In this document: piece by piece, positions 51,098-61,262 of the stretch
How the letters are laid out: each line of letters starts with the position of its first letter
Position numbering within the stretch: the first letter of the stretch is position 1
From: Lenisia limosa
Lineage: Eukaryota; Breviatea
Direction of reading: 5' to 3'
Length of the DNA: 64,000 nt
NCBI GenBank assembly: GCA_001655205.1
Contig: LPNZ01007335.1
Span: 1-64,000, forward strand
Translations under genes and position numbers: made by a program
The notes under the pieces: generated by a model
What the model saw: the letters and a program-made list of their open reading frames with translations, nothing else
What the model was told of the DNA's origin: nothing
The model's database searches: none

Positions 51098-52886
51098 ATG
51101 AACCTAACACCAGCGAATGCTCCGAAAACGCTGTCCAGCCGGATATCCACCATGAAGGTTGGTCTTGTTTACAGTAATGGAGTTTATCAAGCCAGTTTAT
51201 GCAAAGGGGCAGTGAAAGGAAGAACCTCAGTGCCATCAAAAAGGCTGTAGCTCCAAAACCTGCTGCCCCCACACCTCCCCCGTCAGCTTTAGAGCAGTTC
51301 GCAACAAAGTTGGTAGTTTAGGGGCCATTCAGCCTCACGTTATTTCCTTTCCTCGTGCTCACTTGATTACTAAGGTTTATTGGAATATTTGCGTTTTTTG
51401 GCTTGACAAGAGCTTTCTATTTAAAAATGTATGTAACATAAGGTTATTTTATGGAACAGTTTACATTTAACTTTAAAATCCTCATCACCCTTCTCAATGG
51501 ATTCAAGCTGTTATATTTACCTGCCCCCAGGATTGTTGTTGATCGGTCCTTTACTATCTGCTCAGCAAGAGGGGCGCATAAGGTGACAAGAAAGTCTTTT
51601 GGAAACTTCAACCCCAAGGTAACTCTCAACTTCTTTGATAAGTTTACTTTCTTTTGGTTTGATTTGTGTAGACTGAAGAGTTAGAGAAATTACACGATGA
51701 GACAAAGTAAGCTCTGTTATTTATTCTTTTGTTATTGGCATAGTATTGTTCATTGACCCTTAAAGTATGGCCATCCATGCAATAGAACAGGAGAAGAAGG
51801 AAAAGATGTCCGAAGAGGAAATGACCGAGTACTACCTCTCCATGAAGAAGGCGGCTCCGATTCCAGTGGAGGTGAGATAAGTTTCAAAATTATATTTTGA
51901 ATACATTAGGGGCAAATAAGGTGTAACAAAATGCCAATGATATGTTCACACATACCCAGAAGTGATATGATCATATGATCAACTTTCGAGTGAAAATGAT
52001 GAATGAAGATAGCACGAGAGTGTATCAGTGTATCATTGAGACTTGTTGGCAATTATCATGCAAGTGGATGGTATCATATCACTACATGGAAAACGATAGT
52101 TCATGTGAAAATGACACAAAAGTGATATAGTCCCTCAATAATTCAAGTTTGAAAGGATTCAGTTGATGACTTTTGTTTCACAATTCCCCAGGAACCCGCT
52201 AAGACTGAGTCAAATGAAACAGAAACGAAGCCGATCCCTAAGGGTTTGGGGAGGGTTATTGTAAAGCTTTTCAAACTACATAGTATAGCCTAATATATAA
52301 TTTTGTGTAATAGATCATCATTTCTGTCAATTCATGTAGGAATTAAAAAAAAATACCATCAAACACAATGTTATAAAAAATTTTAGTTAAAAAGAGATAT
52401 GTCACCAACCAGTCCATCTTTGTTGACATCAACAAATGCTCAAAAAGCGATTAGTAATCTTGTTTGCTCCACTCAAATGTAACATTTTTAAAATGTGCAA
52501 TGCTACTACAGTCATGACAGATTAAAACTGAATTATTTGAGCAGTCCACAGACATTTAGTATTTCTTTTGTCCAGGAGTTGTTGAAATAATAATATCTGA
52601 GAGGCGGTGGTCATGGAAGTACAGGTGTTTTTTGAGCCCTTGAAATAGCCTTATAATTCTTTCTCTTTGAATTGGCTTACTATTGTTGTTGTTTTTTTTG
52701 TTTTTTGACGTTTCTGATTTATTTTTAGACAAGTCTCAAATGACCGAAAAGGAGAGAGAGTTGCTGAAGATGAGAAGGAAAGCAAACAAAGCTGAGAAGA
52801 AAAAGAGAGAAAAGCATCGCAAGAATAACGAACGTCAAATCACATCAATCTCTTCAGCGACAAAAGAGAGAAGATGGAATAAGTAA
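51098..52886 (+). CDS. Unknown basic, probably nuclear protein
   Basis: I do not recognise it. Exons from the ATG at 51098 give MNLTPANAPKTLSSRISTMK, then SERKNLSAIKKAVAPKPAAP with a PTPPPSALEQFATK tail. A conserved-looking core follows (IVVDRSFTICSARGAHKVTR, then KSFGNFNPK), a helix (EELEKLHDET, EKKEKMSEEEMTEYYLSM), an acidic linker, and a strongly basic helical end (MTEKERELLKMRRKANKAEK ... KERRWNK) stopping at 52884-52886. The RKSFGNFNP segment and basic tail suggest a nucleolar or chromosomal role, but that is a guess. The intron at about 51872-52190 is long because it holds a copy of repeat family B. The stretch 52200-52730 is mostly intron. Confidence 0.5.
51961..52131 (+). repeat. Dispersed repeat family B, copy 1, in an intron
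   Basis: A ~170 bp A/T-rich segment that shares ordered blocks with 55060-55270: TATCATTGAGACTTG, CAATTATCAT, AGTGGATG.GGTATC, AA.GATAGTTCA, GTGAAAAT.AC and GATATAGT. It lies inside an intron of the unknown basic-protein gene. Confidence 0.75.
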
Positions 52887-53137
52887 GACTCTTTTCGTCT
52901 ACATGTCCTTGCCGGCTGCGAATCAAGGAAGTTCAAATGTTCTGAACGTTATCCTCTATTTTTTTTTAGTTATTGTTATGCATTTATGGTTCCGCAACGG
53001 TCGATTCACAAGTTTTGCTGACAGCCACAGTGATATGTTAGAAATATACATAGCTAATTAAAAAAATGATACATCATGGCAATAAAGTACACCAACCAAG
53101 AAACAATAAACCAGAGAGAAGAACAAAGTAATCATTT

Positions 53138-56100
53138 TCACTGTGACGGTTGGCATGGACTAAGACCAACATCATCACCTGCAACAGTGGAACTGCTGTC
53201 ATTGGCTTCTTCTTTTAAGCCGTTCCTCTCAGGACTCTCGTCAAGAGAAAGGTGACGCGCTTGCCGTCCATCCAAATATGTCATGTGCTGGCAACCGGTT
53301 TCCGACCTAGACCATCACTCAAAACAAGGTTAAGATCATGACCACCTTTCCAGTTTTGCTGGGAAAGACCAAAGGTCGATGTTTGGAGGAGGCTCCTGGG
53401 TGAGGAATACCGACAGCGATGAAATGTGCACAACATGAACGAGGGGGGCTATGAGGTGAGATAATGACAAATAAAGCTGAGGTTTAGCTTACCAAGTTCT
53501 TTGACTTTCTTCGCCCACTCGGCAGTCTAAATAACATGAAATACATGGATAAAAGCAGGATACAACATCAGTTGGACTCTCACCTGAAAGAATGACCCAA
53601 TATTATGTGGGTCAGCTTCACTCGGCAGCGAAATAAGAACAAGCGTAATGCTCTGAATAAATGAGCTTCAAATGTATCGTTTGAAACACCATGGGAACAT
53701 AAAAACCCGGCCACCTCAAGAACTTCATTAGAAGGCAGTGAGTCGATGTTAAGCGGAACAACTATCGCTCCACACTAAAAGAAATCACAACTTTGAATTC
53801 GATAAAGCGTTGTAGCAGCACATACCGCCAGAAGCAGTCGATGGAAGGCCAAGGGCCGGATGCAGTCAGAAGCACTCGAACTATCCACAAGTCCCACCTT
53901 GACTCATCAGAATTAACAATCAAAGAAAAGCCAACAAAGCAATGGTGTAACCCAACATACCCTCCACCCTGCGAAAGCGCTCCGAACAGGAGTCATGCTT
54001 TCAGACACAGTGACAGCGTGTCCGTTATAAATGAATTCCTACAATTTCAATGGAATTTGGTGTGATTTTTAACACCCTTCAATATCCCGCAGATTTCGAA
54101 ATAGAACTCCCTAACCTCATCTCGTTTCGGCTTGTCTGAAGATGTGGAGTGGTGAGGAACAATGGGGAATGTAGCTGCTTTCGACTACAGGGTTAAAGGA
54201 AATGCCATCAAAAACCTTATGCGTTCAGCCTACTTTGTAATGGGACCAGCAAGGGCATGGTGGTGCATGTGATGAAGGAACAGGACCGGGCCGGGCTAGA
54301 TTCGAAATGGCTCTGATTGACTCTTGCTGCTGCGGGCTGAGGCATGACGACGGGTCCGGCTGCTGCTTGGAGCCCGGGTCGGTAGGGGGGGATACAGAGG
54401 GCGATGGGGATGACAGGACGGGAGAAGGATTGGGTGGGAGGTCAGGAAGTTCAACTTCCTTCATCTCTTTTATGGTGTCAGTTGTTTCAAGAACGGACAG
54501 TAATGTGGTAGGGACAGACACGACATTTGACAGGGCCGGGGACATGGTGCTACTGGGTGGTGGAGACGTAAAGCCGTTAGACACCATGCTTTGCGAGGTA
54601 AAGCCGCAGAGGCCACTGGTTTTGAGATAGGGCGTAGTGTCCATGAGTGGGGCAGTTGTCTGCGCTACAGGTCGGTTTAGAATCTGCTGCCACCTCTTCG
54701 GAGCTGCAATCAGCGCTGACTACAACATTGTCATTCCAAATAGAAAAGCCATTGAATTAATGCAACCTGGTCTAAAAGTGAGAAAACTTCAAAGCCACAG
54801 GAAGCAATCCCTCAATAGAAAACCCAATAATGGACCACAAAAACCCAATAATGGACCACGGATCATACCTGAGAAGGAGTGAGCTTCCTTATCGCGTTTG
54901 GATGCAGGTTATTGAGGGACCACTCTGAATGTTAATTTGTGTTACTCAACTCAACTTTTTTTGTCCTACCATATGGGCCAGGGGGGAGAAATTTTCGAGC
55001 CAAAAGACAAGCTTGAACATAATTCTGAATAGTTGAGCGATATTCTAAGCTTGCATCAGAAAGTGATATTTTGTCACATAATCACTAGTGCGTGATGACC
55101 GACATTCAAGTCGAAATGAAGAACAATGAAGGTACATCCCAAGGTATCCTAGTATCATTGAGACTTGCCGGTCAATTATCATACGAGTGGATGAGGTATC
55201 GGAATACTGTCAGGAAAATGATAGTTCACACGTGTGAAAATAACCCAAAATGTACCGGTATGATATAGTAATAGTATAAAATATATCAATATAGCTACAT
55301 GTTTATTATAGTATAATATATCATATGATATGTTGGAGTAATACTACATCACATTGATGAACAATGATAGGAAGGAGAAAGGGGTCATTAAAATGAATTT
55401 TTAAAAGTTGACTATTTTTGCAATATCCCAATTTAGAGACGCATAGTATTTCGCTCCAAGCGTTATTGATGTGAAATAATAATCATTACTCCACTCACTG
55501 TTCTCAGGACCGGACGGCCCAAAGCAACACTTCCAATAAACTTCTCAGAAAGTCTGACTCGATCTGAAATATTAACCGAATCTGCACCACTATAACCAAC
55601 CGATGATGAGATGTGTACAACGAGGGTCGAACGCATTGGTGTCTATCACGTGCCCGCCAAGCTCTTCAATTCCTTGAACATAAGATGACTGGTCAATGTC
55701 ATACTACGATGGCATGTCATTCTTCTCAATAATACTATTTTAACTATTACATATCGATATTCTGTAAGTATTGATTGTGTGTCCATGCTCAAGGTCTTGA
55801 AGGCTGATGCTGAGTCAATGCCAACCTTTCATTAATTCCTGGCGTTTGGCTCGCACAACACCGGTGAGTTGAAATCGATATATTGCCGGGTTGATTTCTC
55901 CAGAATCCGATACAGCTGAGGTGGTGAAAAAGTGGTTGAAAGCAAGTTTAGACAATACAAATTACATACGGGAAATAGAAGAGAAACCGTCCAGGACCAT
56001 CAAATTGTCTCGCCAATCTAAAACGTTAGCCATATTGTCACATCCGTTCCAATTAATACTACTCACGAGAACTGATTTCAGTCTTTATGGACTCCGTGTC

Positions 56101-58611
56101 ACTGAAGTTTGAGGACGATGAGAGCAATTCCAATGATTCACTTCGAGATTTCTTGTTCAGCCCGACTGCCAAGGGCATCCGCCTCTTGAGGTTCTTTAAA
56201 CTCTTTCGAGTGGCTTCAATAGAAGTCATGGAGCGCGAGACACAAAGAAGCCAATCAGTCTTATGATGACGCCATTGCGCTCCATGCGTGGCTACGGTCA
56301 CGTGAGACGGTACAATGTGGATGGAGGGATCTGGCTTTGCTTTGTCACTTTCAATCCTGCGGAACCATCTAACATAGCGTTGCAAGTAGTGACTGATCGC
56401 AGTAATGTCATTATCGTCTTGGCCTCCAATAAGAATGTCACTTTCCCCATCTTGTTCGGTTCCCGCGTTCCCTTTAGAAGAGAATTGGGCGCAGCATTTG
56501 GCGTCAGGGGGCGTCCACATGCTCTCGCAAAGGGGGCAGATGGGGGCAACAAGAGAAGTGTTGTGTACAGAACGTGTGTTCAGCGGGCTTGGCGGAATAT
56601 GAATTGCATCATCAGGCTGGATCACCTCCGGTTCCTCAAGGTCAGAGTCGTCCGAATCCTCGTCAGAACTCTCCTATAATGCCATGAATCAAGGGGGGCA
56701 GAAGTTACTCAAAAACCAACTCACATGAAAGCTCTGGGGGAGGACTTCAGCGTGGGTAGCAGAGTTGATAAGATGGACATCATTCATTTTGTGGGAAGTG
56801 ACTAGGGGTGAGGGGGATGCTGTGGATGGAGGAGTTCCAGCATGTACAGGGACTGGCTTGATGTTGGTTGAAAGCTGCGTATGGAACTAAAGGATGATTA
56901 AAAATTGTACGCTTCTCTACTAAAAACAATACAAAGGACCACTTCCCACCGCTTCACTTTCAGGCCAAATTTTGATCAGAAATTTAGCAGCTTGGGTTTT
57001 GTGATGGCATATGTACCAAAGTTTAACAAGTCCTTTCTGCTTCTTCTTACTCAACAATTGAGGGTTTGCTCCAGCAAAGATGAGGAGAGTTAAGACTCCA
57101 TAGAACTTCAAATGAACCTGGCGGTAAGAGTTTACTATTGGTGCATCCTTCAAACACTTAGACCCAGCATACTGCTGCTTTCAGAGGCCTTCCATTTTGA
57201 GAATTTGGATCGCATCCATGTCTAATGTCAATTAGTTTCATACAAAAAAAAACGCATAGCAGAAACACACCTGAGTAAACAGTCGACAACCGCGGTTCTT
57301 CCGAAACAGCATGCAAGACTGAGAGCCTCTGACCCAACGTCCAAAGGGTTTCCACCTGCCGGTCAAAAGAAAACTAGTTTTTACTAATGAACACAACCAG
57401 CAGCTTCTCACCTGAATGTGACAGATAATGGACAGCTCTAGTGTGTCCGCTTCTAGCGGCCCACCGAATGGCTATGTTTTGCAGCTTCATCGTGAGTATC
57501 AACAAACCCATGAAAAGTCCCAATAATTGCAATCTGATACAAAGAAAAGTTACCCACTGAGGATACTCGACTTCCTTGCTCCACAAGATACTGTACAACA
57601 TCAAGGTGTCCTTTCTCAGCACTCCTGAACAGCATGAGCGAGACCCATGCTCTCAAACCTTCTTAAGGCTTGCGACACTCGAGCACCTATATCGGCTCCT
57701 TTGGATAGCAGATACTTAACAACCTCTAAATGTCCACGACGCGCTGCCCACTATGCGGTCAAATCAGTTTTTTGCGAGTTTAAAAAGCCAAAGAACAGCC
57801 TAAAAAAAACCCCACTCTGAATGCATGGTCTGCGTGAACTCTTTGGTTACCACCTTTTTCAACTAGAAGCTTCAAGACCTATTGCATAAGTGAAGGTAAC
57901 AAAATGTTAATGGAGTCACATCTGCAGCGCATGCTCAATACCTCAAGATGTCCATTTTGCGCTGCTTCACAAACCGCATTATCGTTTCCGACCTGGGGGC
58001 TGAAGCCGGCCTACACAATGACCTCCAAACAGTAATGTATAATAATACCTCCAGTAGCATTGACACGACAGTGAGATGGCCATTGGAAACAGCGCCGAGA
58101 AGAGGGTGCAGAGTGGTGTGCTTGGGTAGTGGGACTAAAAACGTTAGCACCTTCCTAAGAGGTTCATCATACAATAAATATGAATGTAGATATGAAACTA
58201 ACATGTGAGGAGGAACTCGACCACTTCCGAACTGCCAAAGAAAGAGGCCCATTGAAGAGCAGTCTTGCCGCCAAGGTCAACCTCGTTAATTTTCAGCCCC
58301 TTTTCTCCAAGGGTGTCAACAAGCATGCTGACACAGGCGACATGATTGTATTCGCAAGAAAGACACAATGCGTCCTGCACTGAATTGAAACTGGCTTTCG
58401 CAATGGCAAGGTACACGTTTAGTACTTTGGTAAAGCCATTGGACGCTGCCCAAACAACGGGATCAGGCTGGATGGCTGTGGCTCGGAATCGAAGGAAAAG
58501 CGGCATAAGTGTATGTGGCACATGACTAAGTGGGTAGGGCCTCCTGAGGCTGGCCACCTTTTGCAGCGCAAAGTGGAGGAGGGACGGGCATGGTGGTGGG
58601 AGAAGAGACAT
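53138..58611 (-). CDS. Ankyrin-repeat protein with C-terminal BRCT domain(s)
   Basis: From MSLLPPPCPSLLHFALQKVA (start 58611) come at least seven ankyrin repeats (PVVWAASNGFTKVLNVYL, LGGKTALQWASFFGSSEVVE, HPLLGAVSNGHLTVVSMLLE, RSAEKGHLDVVQYLVEQG, LSLACCFGRTAVVDCLL). An acidic Ser-rich linker follows (ESSDEDSDDSDLEEPE) with a CPLCESMWTPPDAKCC cysteine cluster. Then a BRCT domain: YRFQLTGVVRAKRQE, SSYVQGIEELGGHVIDTNAF, DPRCTHLIIG, SEKFIGSVALGRPVL, EWSLNNL. A Pro/Ser-rich linker leads to a second, weaker BRCT-like region (FHRLLLACGAIVVPLNI, SITLVLISLPSEAD, FFQTAEWAKKVKEL). It ends SPCQPSQ at 53138-53140. A nuclear DNA-damage role is typical of such proteins. One junction, near 55830-55700, does not resolve to a canonical intron, so two genes (split there) are possible. 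Confidence 0.62.
54819..54861. repeat. 20-bp tandem duplication
   Basis: AAAACCCAATAATGGACCAC occurs twice in direct succession, in an intron of the ankyrin-BRCT gene. Confidence 0.8.
55060..55270 (+). repeat. Dispersed repeat family B, copy 2, in an intron
   Basis: The second copy of the family seen at 51961-52131, slightly longer. Shared blocks in the same order include AGTGATAT, GTATCATTGAGACTTG, CAATTATCATACGAGTGGAT, AAAATGATAGTTCA, GTGAAAAT and ATGATATAGT. It sits in the long intron (about 54930-55497) between two BRCT exons. AT-rich ATATCATATGATATG sequence follows at 55270-55340. Confidence 0.75.
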
Positions 58612-58910
58612 TAGGCCAGAACTAACTATTATCAATCATTATTCGCGGTGGGCTCATGCCTATTCAATGAGGAGGTCTTCACAGGCTTCGGGGCAGAAGC
58701 AGAAAAACAACAAAGGTTCGAGTTTGACAAAGGCTAGATTCGCCCGCTGCTATATATTGAAATAATTAATAGGTGTGATAGGTGGGTGGTGGCTGGGGAG
58801 GAGCTTTTGTGGGTGTGGGGAATAGCAGGGCCGAAGATCTAGAACCCCCATGCCACTTTAAAAATGTTTTTGATTGAAAAGTTGTGTTATCATTCCTTTT
58901 TACATTATTT

Positions 58911-61190
58911 ATGACGACTACAAGTATTACTGCAATGACACCTTCATGGGCTACCATCGACCCTGAGAAGATTTCTGCCCAGAACCCTTCTCAACTCTAC
59001 AATCTTTGTGGTGGAAAATGGTGCCTCTCAAAAGAATCTACTTCTATTGTAGATCCTATGAACAATGATGAATTCATCAAAATGCCCAACACAAAGGCAA
59101 GTGAAATCACTCCTTTCATCGGTATGTTCTTGATTGTCGCTCATTGTTGCTTATATAGTTTAAATAAGGTGAAATAAGCATAATGCGGTCCTTTTCCCAT
59201 TGTTTCGGACAGTGTTCTCTTTTTTCTGACCAATTTCTGCCTTCATTGCTTCAGAATCTCTCAACTCCTGCCCAAAATCTGGGCTTCACAATCCTCACAA
59301 GAATCCGGAGCGTTATGTCATGTGGGGCGATGTCACAACCAAAATTGTGATGGAAATGAGAAAACCTGAAGTTGTTGATTATTTCGTTCGTTTAATTCAA
59401 CGCGTTTGCCCTAAACATGATGCTCAAGCCAGAGCTGAAGTTTTGGTGACTCGGTTGGTTTCTTTTTTTATCAAGTATGACTTACAACTTTAGTGCTATG
59501 TTAGAGAACTTCTGTGGTGATCAAGTTCGCTTTATGGCTAGAGGATTCGAAGTTTCTGGCAACCACTTCGGTCAAACCTCCCGAGGCCTTCGGTTGGTTT
59601 GTTTCTTGCCTTATTGCGTCTTGTTTCTACGCTCTTAGGGCAAATTGAAACCCCCTTTTCCGTTTTCTAGCTATGACATTCCTTTTTCAATAGTGATCCT
59701 TTAATCTTTTTAGTTGGCCTTACGGACCCTGTGCTCTCATTGCCCCTTTCAACTTTCCCCTGGAGATCCCTGTTCTCCAACTCATGGGAGCCGTGTACAT
59801 GGGTAACAAAGTTCTTCTGAAGTGTGCCTCAATGACCTCCTCTGTCATGGAACAGTATATCCGCCTTATGCACTACTGTGGCGCCCCAAAAACTGATATT
59901 GATCTTATTCACTGTGGTGGTGCAGTTATGGGTCAGCTCATTGAAATGGCTAAGCCCCGTCTTACCCAGGTTGGACTTTTTTTTTTTTTTTGACAGAAAT
60001 GTGTTCTTCCTCTGACTCTCTAGTTTACTGGTTCTTCTGTGGTTGCTGAAGAGCTCGCTCGTATCACCAATGGCAAGGTTAAAATTGAAGATGCTGGTTG
60101 GCGAGTAGTGATGATATTTTTTTTGCTGTTGTTGATGTTTTGTCTGACGCAATTTTGACGGATAAAGGTTTCGACGTGAAGATCATGGGCCCTGATGTTC
60201 AGGTTTGTAATCTGCTTTCAACATTTCAACATCATCTTACTTCCCATTTAGGATGTTGAGTACGTTGCCTGGCAGTGCGACCAAGACGCCTACGCTCTCA
60301 GCGGACAAAAGTGTTCAGCCCAGTCCCTCCTTATTGCACACGAAAACTGGATGAAGGCCGGACTGACTGATAAGATGGCAGCCATTGCCAGTGAGCGCAA
60401 GTTGTCCGACCTTAGCATTGGACCTGTTCTTTCACACACCACTGACGAGATCCTCAACAAGCATCTTGGCGCTATCCTCAAGATCCCTGGTAGCAAGGTC
60501 CTGATTGGAGGCAAACCTCTCGTCAACCACAAAATTCCCGAGAAGTACGCTGCTATCGAGCCCACCGCCGGTATGAGGGAAGGGTTGTTTTTTATACGAC
60601 ATAACCCGATATATTAATACATGAAATCTTTATGTTGCAACCAAGACATCGCTTACGTCGCAGTGTTTGTTCCCATGAAAGAGCTTTTGAAGAAGGAGAA
60701 CTTTGGACTTTGCACAACTGAAATCTTTGGCCCATTCCAGGTGGTCACCGAATGGAAGGATGGGGAAGAAGACCAAGTTGTCATGTGCTGCGAGAGACTC
60801 GCCCACCACCTTACCATGGCTGTAAGTGTGGTCGTTCTATCTGTACCCTCTGCATACCCTGGAGCGTTTTGACCTTACAGATCTGCTCCAACGACCCCTG
60901 CTTCATTGAACGCATGGCTGGAATGACGGTCAATGGCACCACTTACCTTGGGATCCGTGCTCGTACCACTGGCGCTCCCCAGAACCATTGGTTCGGCCCT
61001 GCTGGTGACCCACGTGGTGCTGGAATCGGAACCATCGAGTGGGTGCTCCTTCAGTTACCTTTGATCTATCACATTTCTTAATGTTTCTCACTTTCCTACT
61101 AGGGCTATCCGCTACGTTTGGTCATGCCACCGCGAACTTATTCAGGACTTTGCCGTTCCCACTGGCTGGACCCGTCCCCCTCCTTCCTAA
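58911..61190 (+). CDS. Delta-1-pyrroline-5-carboxylate dehydrogenase, ALDH12 type
   Basis: Oxidises glutamate semialdehyde/P5C to glutamate in proline breakdown, using NAD. The exons give GDQVRFMARGFEVSGNHFGQ, LRWPYGPCALIAPFNFPLEI, PVLQLMGAVYMGNKVLLK (nucleotide-binding face), TQFTGSSVVAEELA, AWQCDQDAYALSGQKCSAQS (catalytic Cys in GQKCSAQS), LSIGPVLSHTTDEI, TEIFGPFQVVTEW and TTGAPQNHWFGPAGDPRGAG, ending WTRPPPS at 61188-61190. The TTGAPQNHWFGPAGDPRGAG signature and overall order are those of plant ALDH12 and not of animal/fungal ALDH4. The N-terminus (MTTTSITAMTPSWATIDPEK) is Thr/Ser-rich and could be a short mitochondrial presequence, but this is not clear. Seven to nine introns. Complete. 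Confidence 0.95.
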
Positions 61191-61262
61191 TCCTTGTCGA
61201 ACTCCAGTTTATTTATTTATGTATGCATATATTGACTTAACACGGGATCATTGCACAAAATT

